A stretch of 36,116 nucleotides of DNA from Mastigocoleus sp. MO_188.B34 (lineage in GTDB: Bacteria > Cyanobacteriota > Cyanobacteriia > Cyanobacteriales > Nostocaceae): positions 1 through 36,116 of the forward strand of contig NZ_JASJDK010000050.1 in the NCBI RefSeq assembly GCF_030065675.1. The letters are read 5' to 3'. A model generated the notes under the pieces. The model did no database searches. It saw only the letters and a program-made list of their open reading frames with translations, and was not told the DNA's origin. The position numbers and the translations under genes were made by a program. This document shows, piece by piece, positions 7,937 through 16,789 of the stretch (position 1 is the first letter of the stretch; the number at the start of each line of letters is the position of its first letter).

Positions 7937-8383
7937 TCAATGCAATGGTAAAGTTGCAATCGAAAACCAAAAACTTTCTATTCCCTTGACAATTTGGAAT
8001 AGTTCACTAATATTACGAGATTTGGTAATGTAACAATTTACATGTAAGTCGTAGCTTTGAAAAATATCATCTTCATTGCGAGATGTGGTTAAAACAACTA
8101 CAGGAATACGCTTGAGGTCGGGGTCGCTTTTGATTTCAGCTAAGACCTCTCTACCATCTTTTTTTGGTAGATTTAAGTCCAACAAAATCAGGTCGGGACG
8201 AATTGCTTCCGCATAGTCTCCTTCTTTGCGCAAGTAAGCCATTGCATCCATCCCATTCCTAACTGTAATTATTTCATGGGGTACGGAGCTATGTTTGAGT
8301 GCTTCTTGAATTAACCTAATATCTGCTTTGTTGTCTTCTACCAAAAAGATTATTTTTTTACTGATTTCTATTTCTCCATTCAC
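7937..8383 (-). CDS. rcpA: Response regulator of the phytochrome relay (Rcp1 type)
   Basis: A single-domain receiver protein without an output domain, 148 residues from the GTG at 8383, close to the 147 of Synechocystis Rcp1. It has FLVEDN, phosphoacceptor Asp69 in LILLDLNLPKKDG, the Thr in VVLTTS and the Lys in CYITK. The 'KKDG' and 'NGMDAMAYLRKEG' phrases are typical of Rcp1-type regulators. It takes phosphate from the phytochrome kinase encoded just upstream. The GTG start overlaps the last 26 bases of cphA and follows a purine-rich GGAGGAGGG (8397-8405, about 13 bases away), so translation is probably coupled. The frame is open further upstream to 8443, but that would add 20 residues that only double-code the cphA end. 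Confidence 0.92.
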   Translation of the reverse strand: MNGEIEISKKIIFLVEDNKADIRLIQEALKHSSVPHEIITVRNGMDAMAYLRKEGDYAEAIRPDLILLDLNLPKKDGREVLAEIKSDPDLKRIPVVVLTTSRNEDDIFQSYDLHVNCYITKSRNISELFQIVKGIESFWFSIATLPLH

Positions 8384-10685
8384 GATCGCGTATTTTCCCT
8401 CCTCCGACTGGAATTGTAAAGTAGAATGTAGCACCTTCTCCAAGTTGGGATTCTACCCAAATTCGTCCCCGATGACATTCAACAATTTTTTTGCATATAG
8501 CCAATCCCATACCCGTACCTGGGTATTCATCCCGAGCATGTAGGCGTTGAAAAATTATGAATATGCGATCGCTAAACTGAGGATCGATACCAATACCATT
8601 ATCTTTAACGCTGAATAACCATTCATCTTCAAGACGGGAAGCATTAATATCAATTTCCACAGGTTTTTCGCTACGGAATTTGATCGCGTTACTAATAAGG
8701 TTTTGGAATAGCTGCATTAATTGGGTTCCATCTGCCAAGATAATTGGTAGATCTGGACAGTTAATTACTGCTTCACTTTGAGAAATGCGTCCCCGCAAGT
8801 TATTCAATGCACGTTCCAAAGCTTTTCCCACCTCAGTTCGCTGAAAATTACCGACTTGCATATCCACCTTAGAATAGGCTAGGACGTCATCAATTAGGGT
8901 CTGCATCAAGCTAACACCCTCAACCACATAATTAATGAATTCATCTGCGTCTTCATCTAGTGATTGTTTGTAGCGCATTTCTAGTAATTGCACATAATTG
9001 GCTACTTGATTGAGGGGTTCCTGTAAATCATGGGAAGCAACATAAGCAAACTTTTTTAACTCTCCATTAGAACGTTCTAAGTCAGCAGCTAATAGTGCTA
9101 ATTCATCTGCTTGACGCAGAATAATATTAACTATTGCTTTACGTAATTCTAATGCAGCTTTAACTTCAACAGCTCGCCAGGGTAAAGAAGTTAATTGAAC
9201 GGTTTGTTTCCACAAATCAAAAGATTTACGGGGACATAGTTGTAAATTATCCTGTTCTTGTTTGAGATCGTAAGGTTGATTAGGATCCCCCCCCCAGTTG
9301 ACAGTTTGAATAACTTCTGGTCGGAACCACAATACATAATTACGTTGAGAAATGGGAATAGCTAACAATCCACTTGCAACGTTTTTAAATTTTTCTGCAT
9401 CGGGATAAATGCGTGGGAGTGAATCAGTATAAAAGATTTCTGTTGCTACATTATTTTTCAACCATCCAACTAAAAAATTTAATTCTTCTATTGTTGGTGT
9501 TTCACCCACTGTAGTCCAATTTCCACCAAAACAAATAGCTGCACCTTGAGCGCTAGTCAGGTCAAGAATATTTGGTTGTTGTTGAACTAAACCATCAATA
9601 AAATTTTCTGATTGAGACATATAATCAATCAATGTGGATTGAATATATGTCAGTCTCATACGGTAATCATAATCCTCTGTTTCTTCCCTTGTTGAAACTT
9701 CTGAAAATATTACTCTTCCCAAAAATTCGCAGGCTTTTCGCAGTTCATAAGAAACATATTTAGGTTGTTGGTGATGACAAGCAATCAATCCCCAAAGTCT
9801 ACCTTCTTTGACCAAAGAAATAGTTAAAGAAGCACCAACACCCATATTGTGCAAATATTCTATGTGGCATGGGGAAGCACTTCTAAGGATAGAATTAGTT
9901 AAATCTGTAGCGCTTTCAACTGTTGGATTGATACTAGGAATTAGGTCTACATTTGTTGCATGGCTATTGGGAATGAATCGAATCCAATTCGCACAAAATA
10001 GTTTTCTTGCTGGTTTAGGAATATCTGACTCTGGATAATGTAAACCTAAATAAGGTTCTAAGCTATCAATCTTTTCTTCTGCAATGACGCTACCATGGTC
10101 ATCTTCATCAAATTTATACAGCATAACTCGGTCGAAACCTGTTACTTTTCGGACTTCTTGGACAATAATTTGACAGAAATCTTCCAGATTAGCTGTTTCT
10201 TCTAAACGACTAATTGATGCTTTTGCCAGATGATAAAAACTTAAAAATGGAATATTCTCTTGAGAAAAAGCTGGTTCTAATTCTAAAATCAAAGACCCTT
10301 GAGGATTGCGGTGAAAAATAGCATCAAAAACTGCATAATCATCACCTTTTTTGCGCATCCAAATTTTACTGGGATTAATCAGATCTATACTTTCTTCTAA
10401 TAATCCCTTTTTGATATTCTCTATTTGAAAAGGATCTAGTAATTCTTCAAGACTTTTATCGAGTACCTGATTCGGTTCAATGTTGAGAATTTCTGTAATA
10501 TTTGTGCTAACTTGTAAAATTTTTAAGTCTGTTTCTCGTAATACTAGTAATACTCCATGGGGTTGAATTTTATTATTACGATTAATGGGTTTTTCTGCTA
10601 GTTCTACTAATCTTACATCTTGAGAGTTATTCTTTTGAGTTTGAATATCATGAAATTTAGTTTCTTGAAATTCTAGGTGACTCAT
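8358..10685 (-). CDS. cphA: Phytochrome histidine kinase (Cph1/CphA type)
   Basis: A 775-residue red/far-red photoreceptor kinase. Order: N-terminal extension, PAS (about 35-130, with PHGVLLVL), GAF (about 150-315), PHY (about 330-505), HisKA and HATPase_c. The bilin-attachment Cys273 precedes His274 in SPCHIEYLHN, as in Cph1 with phycocyanobilin, so it is CphA rather than the Cys-less CphB. The GAF DIP motif (ESDIP) and the PHY tongue (WGGDP, PRKSF at 485-489) are present. The phosphoacceptor is His552 in ASHDLQEPL; ATP-lid motifs are DNGIGID and GTGMGLAI. The ATG at 10685 is chosen over a TTG two codons upstream because AGGGAAG (10693-10699) lies seven bases before it. It heads the operon with rcpA and a hybrid kinase; its 3' end overlaps rcpA. 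Confidence 0.95.
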   Translation of the reverse strand: MSHLEFQETKFHDIQTQKNNSQDVRLVELAEKPINRNNKIQPHGVLLVLRETDLKILQVSTNITEILNIEPNQVLDKSLEELLDPFQIENIKKGLLEESIDLINPSKIWMRKKGDDYAVFDAIFHRNPQGSLILELEPAFSQENIPFLSFYHLAKASISRLEETANLEDFCQIIVQEVRKVTGFDRVMLYKFDEDDHGSVIAEEKIDSLEPYLGLHYPESDIPKPARKLFCANWIRFIPNSHATNVDLIPSINPTVESATDLTNSILRSASPCHIEYLHNMGVGASLTISLVKEGRLWGLIACHHQQPKYVSYELRKACEFLGRVIFSEVSTREETEDYDYRMRLTYIQSTLIDYMSQSENFIDGLVQQQPNILDLTSAQGAAICFGGNWTTVGETPTIEELNFLVGWLKNNVATEIFYTDSLPRIYPDAEKFKNVASGLLAIPISQRNYVLWFRPEVIQTVNWGGDPNQPYDLKQEQDNLQLCPRKSFDLWKQTVQLTSLPWRAVEVKAALELRKAIVNIILRQADELALLAADLERSNGELKKFAYVASHDLQEPLNQVANYVQLLEMRYKQSLDEDADEFINYVVEGVSLMQTLIDDVLAYSKVDMQVGNFQRTEVGKALERALNNLRGRISQSEAVINCPDLPIILADGTQLMQLFQNLISNAIKFRSEKPVEIDINASRLEDEWLFSVKDNGIGIDPQFSDRIFIIFQRLHARDEYPGTGMGLAICKKIVECHRGRIWVESQLGEGATFYFTIPVGGGKIRDREWRNRNQ
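8397..8405 (-). promoter_or_regulatory. Ribosome-binding site of rcpA inside cphA
   Basis: On the minus strand GGAGGAGGG lies inside the last codons of cphA, about 13 bases before the GTG at 8383. The spacing is a little long. It supports the shorter rcpA start and translational coupling. Confidence 0.5.
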
Positions 10686-10692
10686 AATCAAT

Positions 10693-10699
10693 CTTCCCT
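10693..10699 (-). promoter_or_regulatory. Ribosome-binding site of cphA
   Basis: AGGGAAG on the minus strand, seven bases before the ATG at 10685. It decides between that start and the in-frame TTG at 10691. Confidence 0.6.
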
Positions 10700-11700
10700 A
10701 TGTATAAATTTTACTTACTTGATTGGCACTAAATCTAGTTGTTGAAGTTTTACTATTTAATACAACATATTTACTACGTTGATTTGATTTCAAACTAATA
10801 TTTACTAGAATTTGATATTACTAATGTCGAGAGTTTAATAATTAAATACTGGGAATAAATAAATTTATAAAGTGAAATTTAATATCAAATAAGTCTATAT
10901 ATGAAAAGTATAAAAAACTTTTGGTCAATAAAATTTTAGCCTTATGTCAATATGGATTTATGTTTTTACTATTTAACTTTAGAAATATCTAAAGAAATAT
11001 CTAAGATTTAATCCGAAGATAAATGAGCAAATTAACTACTGATAAGCATGACAATAATCCTTATTGCTAATAATTAGTAAATGTCAAATTTCATTTAATA
11101 TTTGAACCTTGATTATTGAAAATAAATTAATATTAAAGTCTAGACTAATCAAATATTAAAACAATATATAAAAAATTAAGTAGAGCTTTCAAAACTAGAC
11201 TTACAAGAGTTAAATTAATGTGCTTATAAAATTACATTAATTACTGTTATTTAGCTTTCAATATTTTGAATAGAATCTACTTTCGTGTTTAATTATAGTT
11301 TAAATTTTAACAAACAGCTAAGCTTTATACAGATAAAAAATATGAATCAAATTTGATTGTATACCTTTGTATATATTGAGAAATTTAAAAAAACATATAC
11401 TAATAAAAATAATTTGTAGGAGTTCAATACAAATATTGACTTTATCCAGAAAAGTCCTGGATGAAAGTACCATTTCTACGAAAAAATAAATATTATACTA
11501 TAGTGTAATTACGGATATATATAGACAATTATTGGCTAAAGAATCTTGTAGTAAAAATAGAAATCTTGATTATGGAGTTTTTAGGACTGTCATATTAATC
11601 AATGTAGCTATACTGACTTTTCACAAAAAATTTCCAAACCTAAAATAAAATTCTGTGTATATTTATGTCACACAGACTACTTGCCGTCAGTAATGATAAA
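10700..11700. other. 1 kb AT-rich gap upstream of cphA
   Basis: Very AT-rich sequence with no open frame that looks real, no clear hairpin and no STRR array. It includes the cphA promoter region and, at the left edge of the mannosyltransferase gene, that gene's 3' end. A short direct repeat (agaaatatct) is near 10981-11000. I see nothing else that I can support. Confidence 0.5.
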
Positions 11701-13260
11701 TTAAATCCAGGAATCAAATAGCATTCTTAATTTATAATCTTCGGCAGAAAGTGGTAAACCCAAGTATAGTGGTAGCCAAAAAATAAAAGCAGCAATCACC
11801 AGGAAAGTAAGTGTTACGCCAAGAGCACGAGTTTCCTTGTAATAGCTACTGATACAGCATTCTACTAACCACGCAAATGCCATAAATACAAATATTACCG
11901 ATGACATATAGTGATAAATAAATACGCAGCGATTTACTGTCACCCAAGGTAATAAATTAGCGGCATAATTGACCAGTAAATATAAAGCAATCCAAATATC
12001 CACACTGAAGTTAGCAGTATAGGGAAAGCGCTTTTCTTCAAACCAAGGAATTAATATTTGGGCAATTAGGACTATTAGGAGAAAAAATAAAGCTACTAAA
12101 CCCAACCACCACAGTAAAGGATTTCCCATGGCGTGGATATCATAAATTATTTTCCCATTGACTTCATTTAAGTGTGGTCCCATCACAGGTAAAGGATCTT
12201 CAACCGACTGTGCTCTCTGATAAAAATAAGCGATCGGGCGTATCATTAGGGGCCACTTATACCAAGCTGCACAATAGGGATGTACGTCTGAATCATTACC
12301 ACCCAGGCGATGATGAAATTGCCAAATTCGCTGATGGACTTCAATAAACCCAAATTTCGTATTTAATAATAAATGTGGAACCCAAATTATGCTGTAAACG
12401 ATGACAGGTAAAATACCAAAAAAGATTACCATTTGCCCGACACCAAACTGAGTTAAGTTTTGCAGGGGATGAATATAACCCCTACGAAAATACCGAACGT
12501 CCCTCGCTCTATCTAATCTGTCAGGAGCAAATAGTAAATACCATAACCACTTAAAAAAACCTAATTCAAGAAATCTTTGTAAATCATCTTCTAGCTGTAA
12601 TCCTAACTTCTTAAAGTTAAATCTCGACAGAAATTGAAATAACCAAACAATTCCCCATAAAAGATAAACTGCCAATAGAAAAAATAAACCATTCCATTTA
12701 GTAGCTGCGGAAGCTCCAAAAGCAACACCGGAAACTAGCAGCCAAATAATTCGTTTCTTTTGATAACTATTTAAGGCTAATAATAAACATAATTGTCCCA
12801 ATAATCCAAAAATGACCAAGTACTGATTAATTAAGGCATAACGTGACTCTACAAGAAAAATGCCATCACAGGCGGTAAATAAGCCAGCTACGAGAGCAAA
12901 AATTCTCCGCCTACTTACTTGATAAGTAATTGCTGTCACAATGAGAGGAATAAATGCACCACAAAAAGCATTTATCCAGCGATAACTCCAAGGCGATCGC
13001 GTTGCACCGGTTAATCCGTTGACAGTATCTTTCCCGAATGGGAGCAGATCGCCCAACCAAATACCAATGGCGATAATATATTTGCCTAAGGGTGGATGAC
13101 CATCAAAAAATGGGACATTATTGAGATAGTTATGGGCAAATTTTGCATAATACACTTCATCAAATACTAAAGTATTAAACCTTTCCAGTTCCCAAAAGCG
13201 TATAGCAAATGAAAGTATAAATATACCGGCTATGCCGATCCAAAACCATTTCTTAGTCAT
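11701..13260 (-). CDS. Membrane protein mannosyltransferase family (PMT/GT39-like glycosyltransferase)
   Basis: A 519-residue polytopic membrane protein of the dolichyl-phosphate-mannose--protein mannosyltransferase family (GT-C fold). After the first membrane segment (about 5-24) comes the catalytic acidic motif FDEVYYAKFAHNYL, then FFDGHPPLGKYI, both diagnostic for the family. About ten hydrophobic segments follow, with a central soluble loop holding LGGNDSDVHPYCAAWYKWPLM, which is also family-typical. It is expected to move a sugar from a polyprenyl-phosphate carrier to a protein or glycan on the outer side of the plasma membrane. The acceptor is unknown. The gene stands alone, about 420 bases from ppsA on the same strand. 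Members are often annotated as 'phospholipid carrier-dependent glycosyltransferase'. Confidence 0.88.
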   Translation of the reverse strand: MTKKWFWIGIAGIFILSFAIRFWELERFNTLVFDEVYYAKFAHNYLNNVPFFDGHPPLGKYIIAIGIWLGDLLPFGKDTVNGLTGATRSPWSYRWINAFCGAFIPLIVTAITYQVSRRRIFALVAGLFTACDGIFLVESRYALINQYLVIFGLLGQLCLLLALNSYQKKRIIWLLVSGVAFGASAATKWNGLFFLLAVYLLWGIVWLFQFLSRFNFKKLGLQLEDDLQRFLELGFFKWLWYLLFAPDRLDRARDVRYFRRGYIHPLQNLTQFGVGQMVIFFGILPVIVYSIIWVPHLLLNTKFGFIEVHQRIWQFHHRLGGNDSDVHPYCAAWYKWPLMIRPIAYFYQRAQSVEDPLPVMGPHLNEVNGKIIYDIHAMGNPLLWWLGLVALFFLLIVLIAQILIPWFEEKRFPYTANFSVDIWIALYLLVNYAANLLPWVTVNRCVFIYHYMSSVIFVFMAFAWLVECCISSYYKETRALGVTLTFLVIAAFIFWLPLYLGLPLSAEDYKLRMLFDSWI

Positions 13261-13677
13261 TTGTTATCGATTGCTGATAATTTGCCATTAGTTTTCAATG
13301 GTGTTTTGAAAACATCCTCTTAAAACATGGGAATAGGATCTCTTGCCTTCACTCCAAAGAAATCAATATTTCAAAAGGAATCACAGCGCAGCAGTAATTG
13401 ACAAAAACAGCTTTTTTGTCGCACTTCATCCTGGAGATGGGCAAGATACTAATAATTATTTTTCACTTTCAACAGTCAACTGTTAACTGATAACTGTAAT
13501 TAGTGATTTTTATCTGCAGGGTGTTTAAGTAGGATAGCACTGACTATTATTTCTCGGATTTACTTTTTAACTAATGGCAAAAAATCAATTATATTTTGGG
13601 TTTTTTTTTAAGCTGTATTACCTACCGATTAAGACTTTCTGGATAATATCCTCCAAGGGAGGTGTCTATTATTGTTG
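13261..13677. other. Gap between ppsA and the mannosyltransferase gene
   Basis: No gene. Three small structures are visible: gacaaaaa-cagc-ttttttgtc at 13400-13420; the aacagtcaactgttaact repeat-like run at about 13468-13498, of the same kind as the one near base 140; and cctcc-aag-ggagg near 13650-13662, just past the ppsA stop. The promoter of the mannosyltransferase gene should also be here. Confidence 0.45.
13400..13420 (-). terminator. Candidate terminator after ppsA
   Basis: On the minus strand, an eight-pair stem gacaaaaa/tttttgtc encloses a four- to five-base loop and its 3' arm contains a run of Ts. It is about 260 bases beyond the ppsA stop, so the assignment is weak; the stem is AT-rich. 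Confidence 0.3.
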
Positions 13678-16182
13678 TTAACCTCCAATTTCTTTTTCCA
13701 CTTCAGCAATTTCTAAGATATTTTTCAATACCGAATCTGGGTTGAGACTGATAGAGTCAATTCCAGCTTCAACTAAAAATCTGGCAAATTCTGGATAATC
13801 GCTGGGTGCTTGACCACAAATTCCTATTTTACGGTTATGCTTTTTCGCTGCTTGGATTGCTAAAAGTATCATTTGCTTTACACCCTGGCTACGTTCATCA
13901 AATAACCCGGCGACCAAAGCCGAATCTCTATCTATTCCTAAAGTCAGTTGGGTTAAATCATTAGAACCAATCGAAAACCCATCGAATATTTTCGCAAATT
14001 CGGAAGCCAGAATCACATTATTGGGTAACTCACACATTACATATACTTGCAAGCCATTTTCACCCTGACGCAAACCATTATGTGCCATTTCCGCCAGTAC
14101 TAAACGTCCTTCTTCGGGAGTACGGCAAAAAGGAATCATTGGAATAACGTTAGTTAAACCCATTTTTTCCCTGACTTGTTTAATGGCTTTGCATTCCAGA
14201 GCAAAACCTTCCTTGTAGCCTTCATCATAATAGCGGGCTGCTCCCCGCCAGCCTAGCATTGGGTTTTCTTCCTTGGGTTCAAATTGTCTTCCTCCCAATA
14301 AATTTGCGTATTCATTACTTTTGAAGTCGGACATACGCACGATGACTGGTTTAGGATAAAATGTGGCAGCAATTCTACTAATACCTTGGGCTAATTTTTC
14401 TACAAAGTAGCTGGGTTTATCATTGTAGAGCGCCGTCATTTGAGCAATTTTGGTTTTGGCAAACTCATCTTCTAAACTATCGAAGTAAAGTAATGCCATT
14501 GGGTGGGTTTGAATGTAGTTAGCGATAATAAACTCCGTCCGCGCCAAACCGACTCCATCGCTAGGAATTGCTGATAAACTAAAAACTTCTTGAGGATTAC
14601 CCACATTCATTAAAATTTGGGTACGAGTGCGGGGTAAATTTTCTATATTATTTTCTTCAATTTCAAATGGTATTAAACCGGGATAGACTTTTCCTTCCTC
14701 ACCTTCAGCACAGGAAACAGTTACCTCTTGACCTGTTTTTAAAACTTCTGTCGCATCATTACACCCAACAATTGCAGGAACTCCTAATTCCCTGGCGATA
14801 ATTGCTGAATGACAAGTTCTTCCTCCAGAATTTGTGACAATTGCACTTGCGCGTTTCATGACTGGTTCCCAGTCCGGGTCAGTTCTATCCGTTACTAATA
14901 CATCACCATTTTCAAACCGGTCTATTCTTGCTACATCTAAAATTACCTTGACTTTACCGTGAGCGATCGCTTCCCCTACTGCTCGTCCAGTAACTAAAGG
15001 AGGGGGTATACTCCCCTGTTCTCTATTAATATTTTCTTCTCCCCTGTCCCTTATCCCTTGTCCCTTGTCCCCTATTCCTCGAAAACGATAATTCCGCAAA
15101 ACAGTTTGGTTTTTTTGTGACTGTACGGTTTCTGGACGGGCTTGGACAATAAATAATTGATTGGTAATACCATCTTTAGCCCATTCAATATCCATAGGGG
15201 AATAGGTACCGCGAACTTGGGAATAATGGTCTTCAATTAAACAAGCCCAACGCCCCAACTGTAAAATTTCATTATCATTGAGAACAAACCTGTTTCTCAA
15301 TACGCCAGGGACTGGGATATTTTTGGTAAACTTGGAGCCGTCATCATAAACCATTTGTAATTCTTTACTGCCCAACTTCTTATCTAAAATTGGACTATGA
15401 CCGGTTTTTAAAGTTGGCTTGAAAACATAATATTCATCGGGATTAACCGCACCTTGAACTACATTTTCCCCTAAACCATAAGCAGCAGTAATCAAAGCTG
15501 CATTTTGGAAACCTGTTTCAGTATCGATGGAAAACATCACTCCAGAGGATGCTAGATCGGAGCGCACCATTTTTTGTACGCCCACAGCCAGAGCGATGCT
15601 AAGATGATCGAACCCCTTAGTGTGACGATAGGAAATCGCACGGTCGGTAAATAAGGAAGCAAAACAGCGATGACAAGCAGCTAGAACCCCTCGTACACCC
15701 CTCACATTTAAATAAGTTTCTTGCTGTCCTGCAAAACTTGCATCTGGTAAATCTTCTGCTGTTGCACTGGAACGAACGGCTACATCCGTATCTGGGTTGT
15801 ACTGCGCGCATAAAACTTCATAAGCTTGGGTGATCGCAGTTCTTAATTCCTGAGGAAACGGGGTATGCAACAGTAAATCCCTTGCTTTTCGTCCTTTTTG
15901 TCGTAAATTATTGACATCCTCCACATCTAGATCGGCAAATAGCGATCGCAATTGCTCTTTTAAACCAGCCGACTCAATAAAATAGCGGAATGCATGGGCT
16001 GTAGTAGCAAAACCAGCGGGAACATTTACACCTTGAGGGGTTAATTGCTGAATCATTTCTCCCAAGGATGCATTTTTACCGCCAACTAACTCAATATCAT
16101 TGATGCCAATTTCGTTAAACCAAAGGACAAGGGATTGTTCTTGAGAATCTTCAGATAGTTGATACTGAGATGTTTTAACCAT
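13678..16182 (-). CDS. ppsA: Phosphoenolpyruvate synthase
   Basis: An 834-residue pyruvate, water dikinase that makes PEP from pyruvate and ATP in gluconeogenesis. The N-terminal ATP-grasp domain (about 20-350) has VGGKNASLGEM, AVRSSATAEDLPDASFAGQQ and SPMDIEWAKDG. The swivelling domain carries the phosphorylated His458 in GGRTCHSAIIARELGVPA. The C-terminal PEP/pyruvate TIM barrel has VRMSDFKSNEY, LGWRGAARY, GSNDLTQLTLGIDRDS and the catalytic Cys in GICGQAPSD. Odd: residues about 366-393 (RFRGIGDKGQGIRDRGEEN...) form an insertion in the linker between the ATP-grasp and His domains. It is encoded by an STRR-like array (15041-15078) that stays in frame. The ATG at 16182 gives the usual N-terminus. 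Probably monocistronic. Confidence 0.95.
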   Translation of the reverse strand: MVKTSQYQLSEDSQEQSLVLWFNEIGINDIELVGGKNASLGEMIQQLTPQGVNVPAGFATTAHAFRYFIESAGLKEQLRSLFADLDVEDVNNLRQKGRKARDLLLHTPFPQELRTAITQAYEVLCAQYNPDTDVAVRSSATAEDLPDASFAGQQETYLNVRGVRGVLAACHRCFASLFTDRAISYRHTKGFDHLSIALAVGVQKMVRSDLASSGVMFSIDTETGFQNAALITAAYGLGENVVQGAVNPDEYYVFKPTLKTGHSPILDKKLGSKELQMVYDDGSKFTKNIPVPGVLRNRFVLNDNEILQLGRWACLIEDHYSQVRGTYSPMDIEWAKDGITNQLFIVQARPETVQSQKNQTVLRNYRFRGIGDKGQGIRDRGEENINREQGSIPPPLVTGRAVGEAIAHGKVKVILDVARIDRFENGDVLVTDRTDPDWEPVMKRASAIVTNSGGRTCHSAIIARELGVPAIVGCNDATEVLKTGQEVTVSCAEGEEGKVYPGLIPFEIEENNIENLPRTRTQILMNVGNPQEVFSLSAIPSDGVGLARTEFIIANYIQTHPMALLYFDSLEDEFAKTKIAQMTALYNDKPSYFVEKLAQGISRIAATFYPKPVIVRMSDFKSNEYANLLGGRQFEPKEENPMLGWRGAARYYDEGYKEGFALECKAIKQVREKMGLTNVIPMIPFCRTPEEGRLVLAEMAHNGLRQGENGLQVYVMCELPNNVILASEFAKIFDGFSIGSNDLTQLTLGIDRDSALVAGLFDERSQGVKQMILLAIQAAKKHNRKIGICGQAPSDYPEFARFLVEAGIDSISLNPDSVLKNILEIAEVEKEIGG
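15041..15078. repeat. STRR array in frame inside ppsA
   Basis: On the coding strand the units are ggggacaagggacaaggg and gataagggacagggg, that is gggacaa/gggataa heptamers, with a further cagggg-type piece near 15012-15018. They encode the Gly/Asp/Arg-rich linker insertion of PEP synthase without breaking the frame. Confidence 0.8.
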
Positions 16183-16789
16183 CAGTAATTACCTATGCTA
16201 GTAAACGCACTGATTATTTAGATGTATTCCAAAACAGCTTATGAAAGCTAGTCTGTCTATTTATTAACCGTTCGCCTTATCTTTAATTTAATTCAAATTT
16301 TAAAAGCATGGTTTTTGAGAAATTCCTCAATTCATAATGGTGCTCGCATTCGTCAAGCTTGAATTTATTGTCCCCCACTGCATCAAAATAGAAGTGATAG
16401 GTGAATTCACCACAAAATATGCTTTGTAGGGTAAATGTTATAGCAAAATTTAGATTATACGTAATTTCAGGTCGTTACCTTATTCGCCTAGCTAAAACCT
16501 TGCTTTACAAACAAGAAAAAACCAAAATAAAAATAAAAATTAATACAGAATTAATATTCACTATCTGTGAAAATACTCTATCCATCACAATTTATAAGTT
16601 AAGTATAACTGGTTATGAACAATGCAGAAAGCTTGATTTTAATCTCATTCAATATTAATAACTCAAAAATATAATCTCTGGAAAATCATTAAAAATTAAG
16701 CAAAACAAAAATATCAAAAGACTCTAATTTTTTGTTCTCGTTATCATTGATTATCTGTAAATTATATGGTCATTTTAGGAGCAAATAAT
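16183..16789. other. Gap between divergent ppsA and the Clp-N gene
   Basis: About 600 bases, AT-rich, holding the promoters of two divergent genes. An open frame at 16401-16658 (GTG start, Lys/Ile/Asn-rich product) has no ribosome-binding site or recognisable motif, and I do not accept it as a gene. I see no other feature. Confidence 0.45.
16777..16781 (+). promoter_or_regulatory. Ribosome-binding site of the Clp-N gene
   Basis: AGGAG eight bases before the TTG at 16790. It also lies inside the longer frame from the ATG at 16766, which has no such signal upstream, so it decides for the TTG. Confidence 0.6.

Noticed and set aside
8384-8443. Longer N-terminus for rcpA
   Set aside because: The extra 20 codons double-code the end of cphA, and the receiver domain begins after the GTG at 8383, which gives the usual family length.
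16401-16658. Open frame of 85 codons upstream of the Clp-N gene
   Set aside because: GTG start without a ribosome-binding site, product rich in Lys, Ile and Asn as expected from AT-rich non-coding DNA, no motif, and it lies in the promoter region of two divergent genes.
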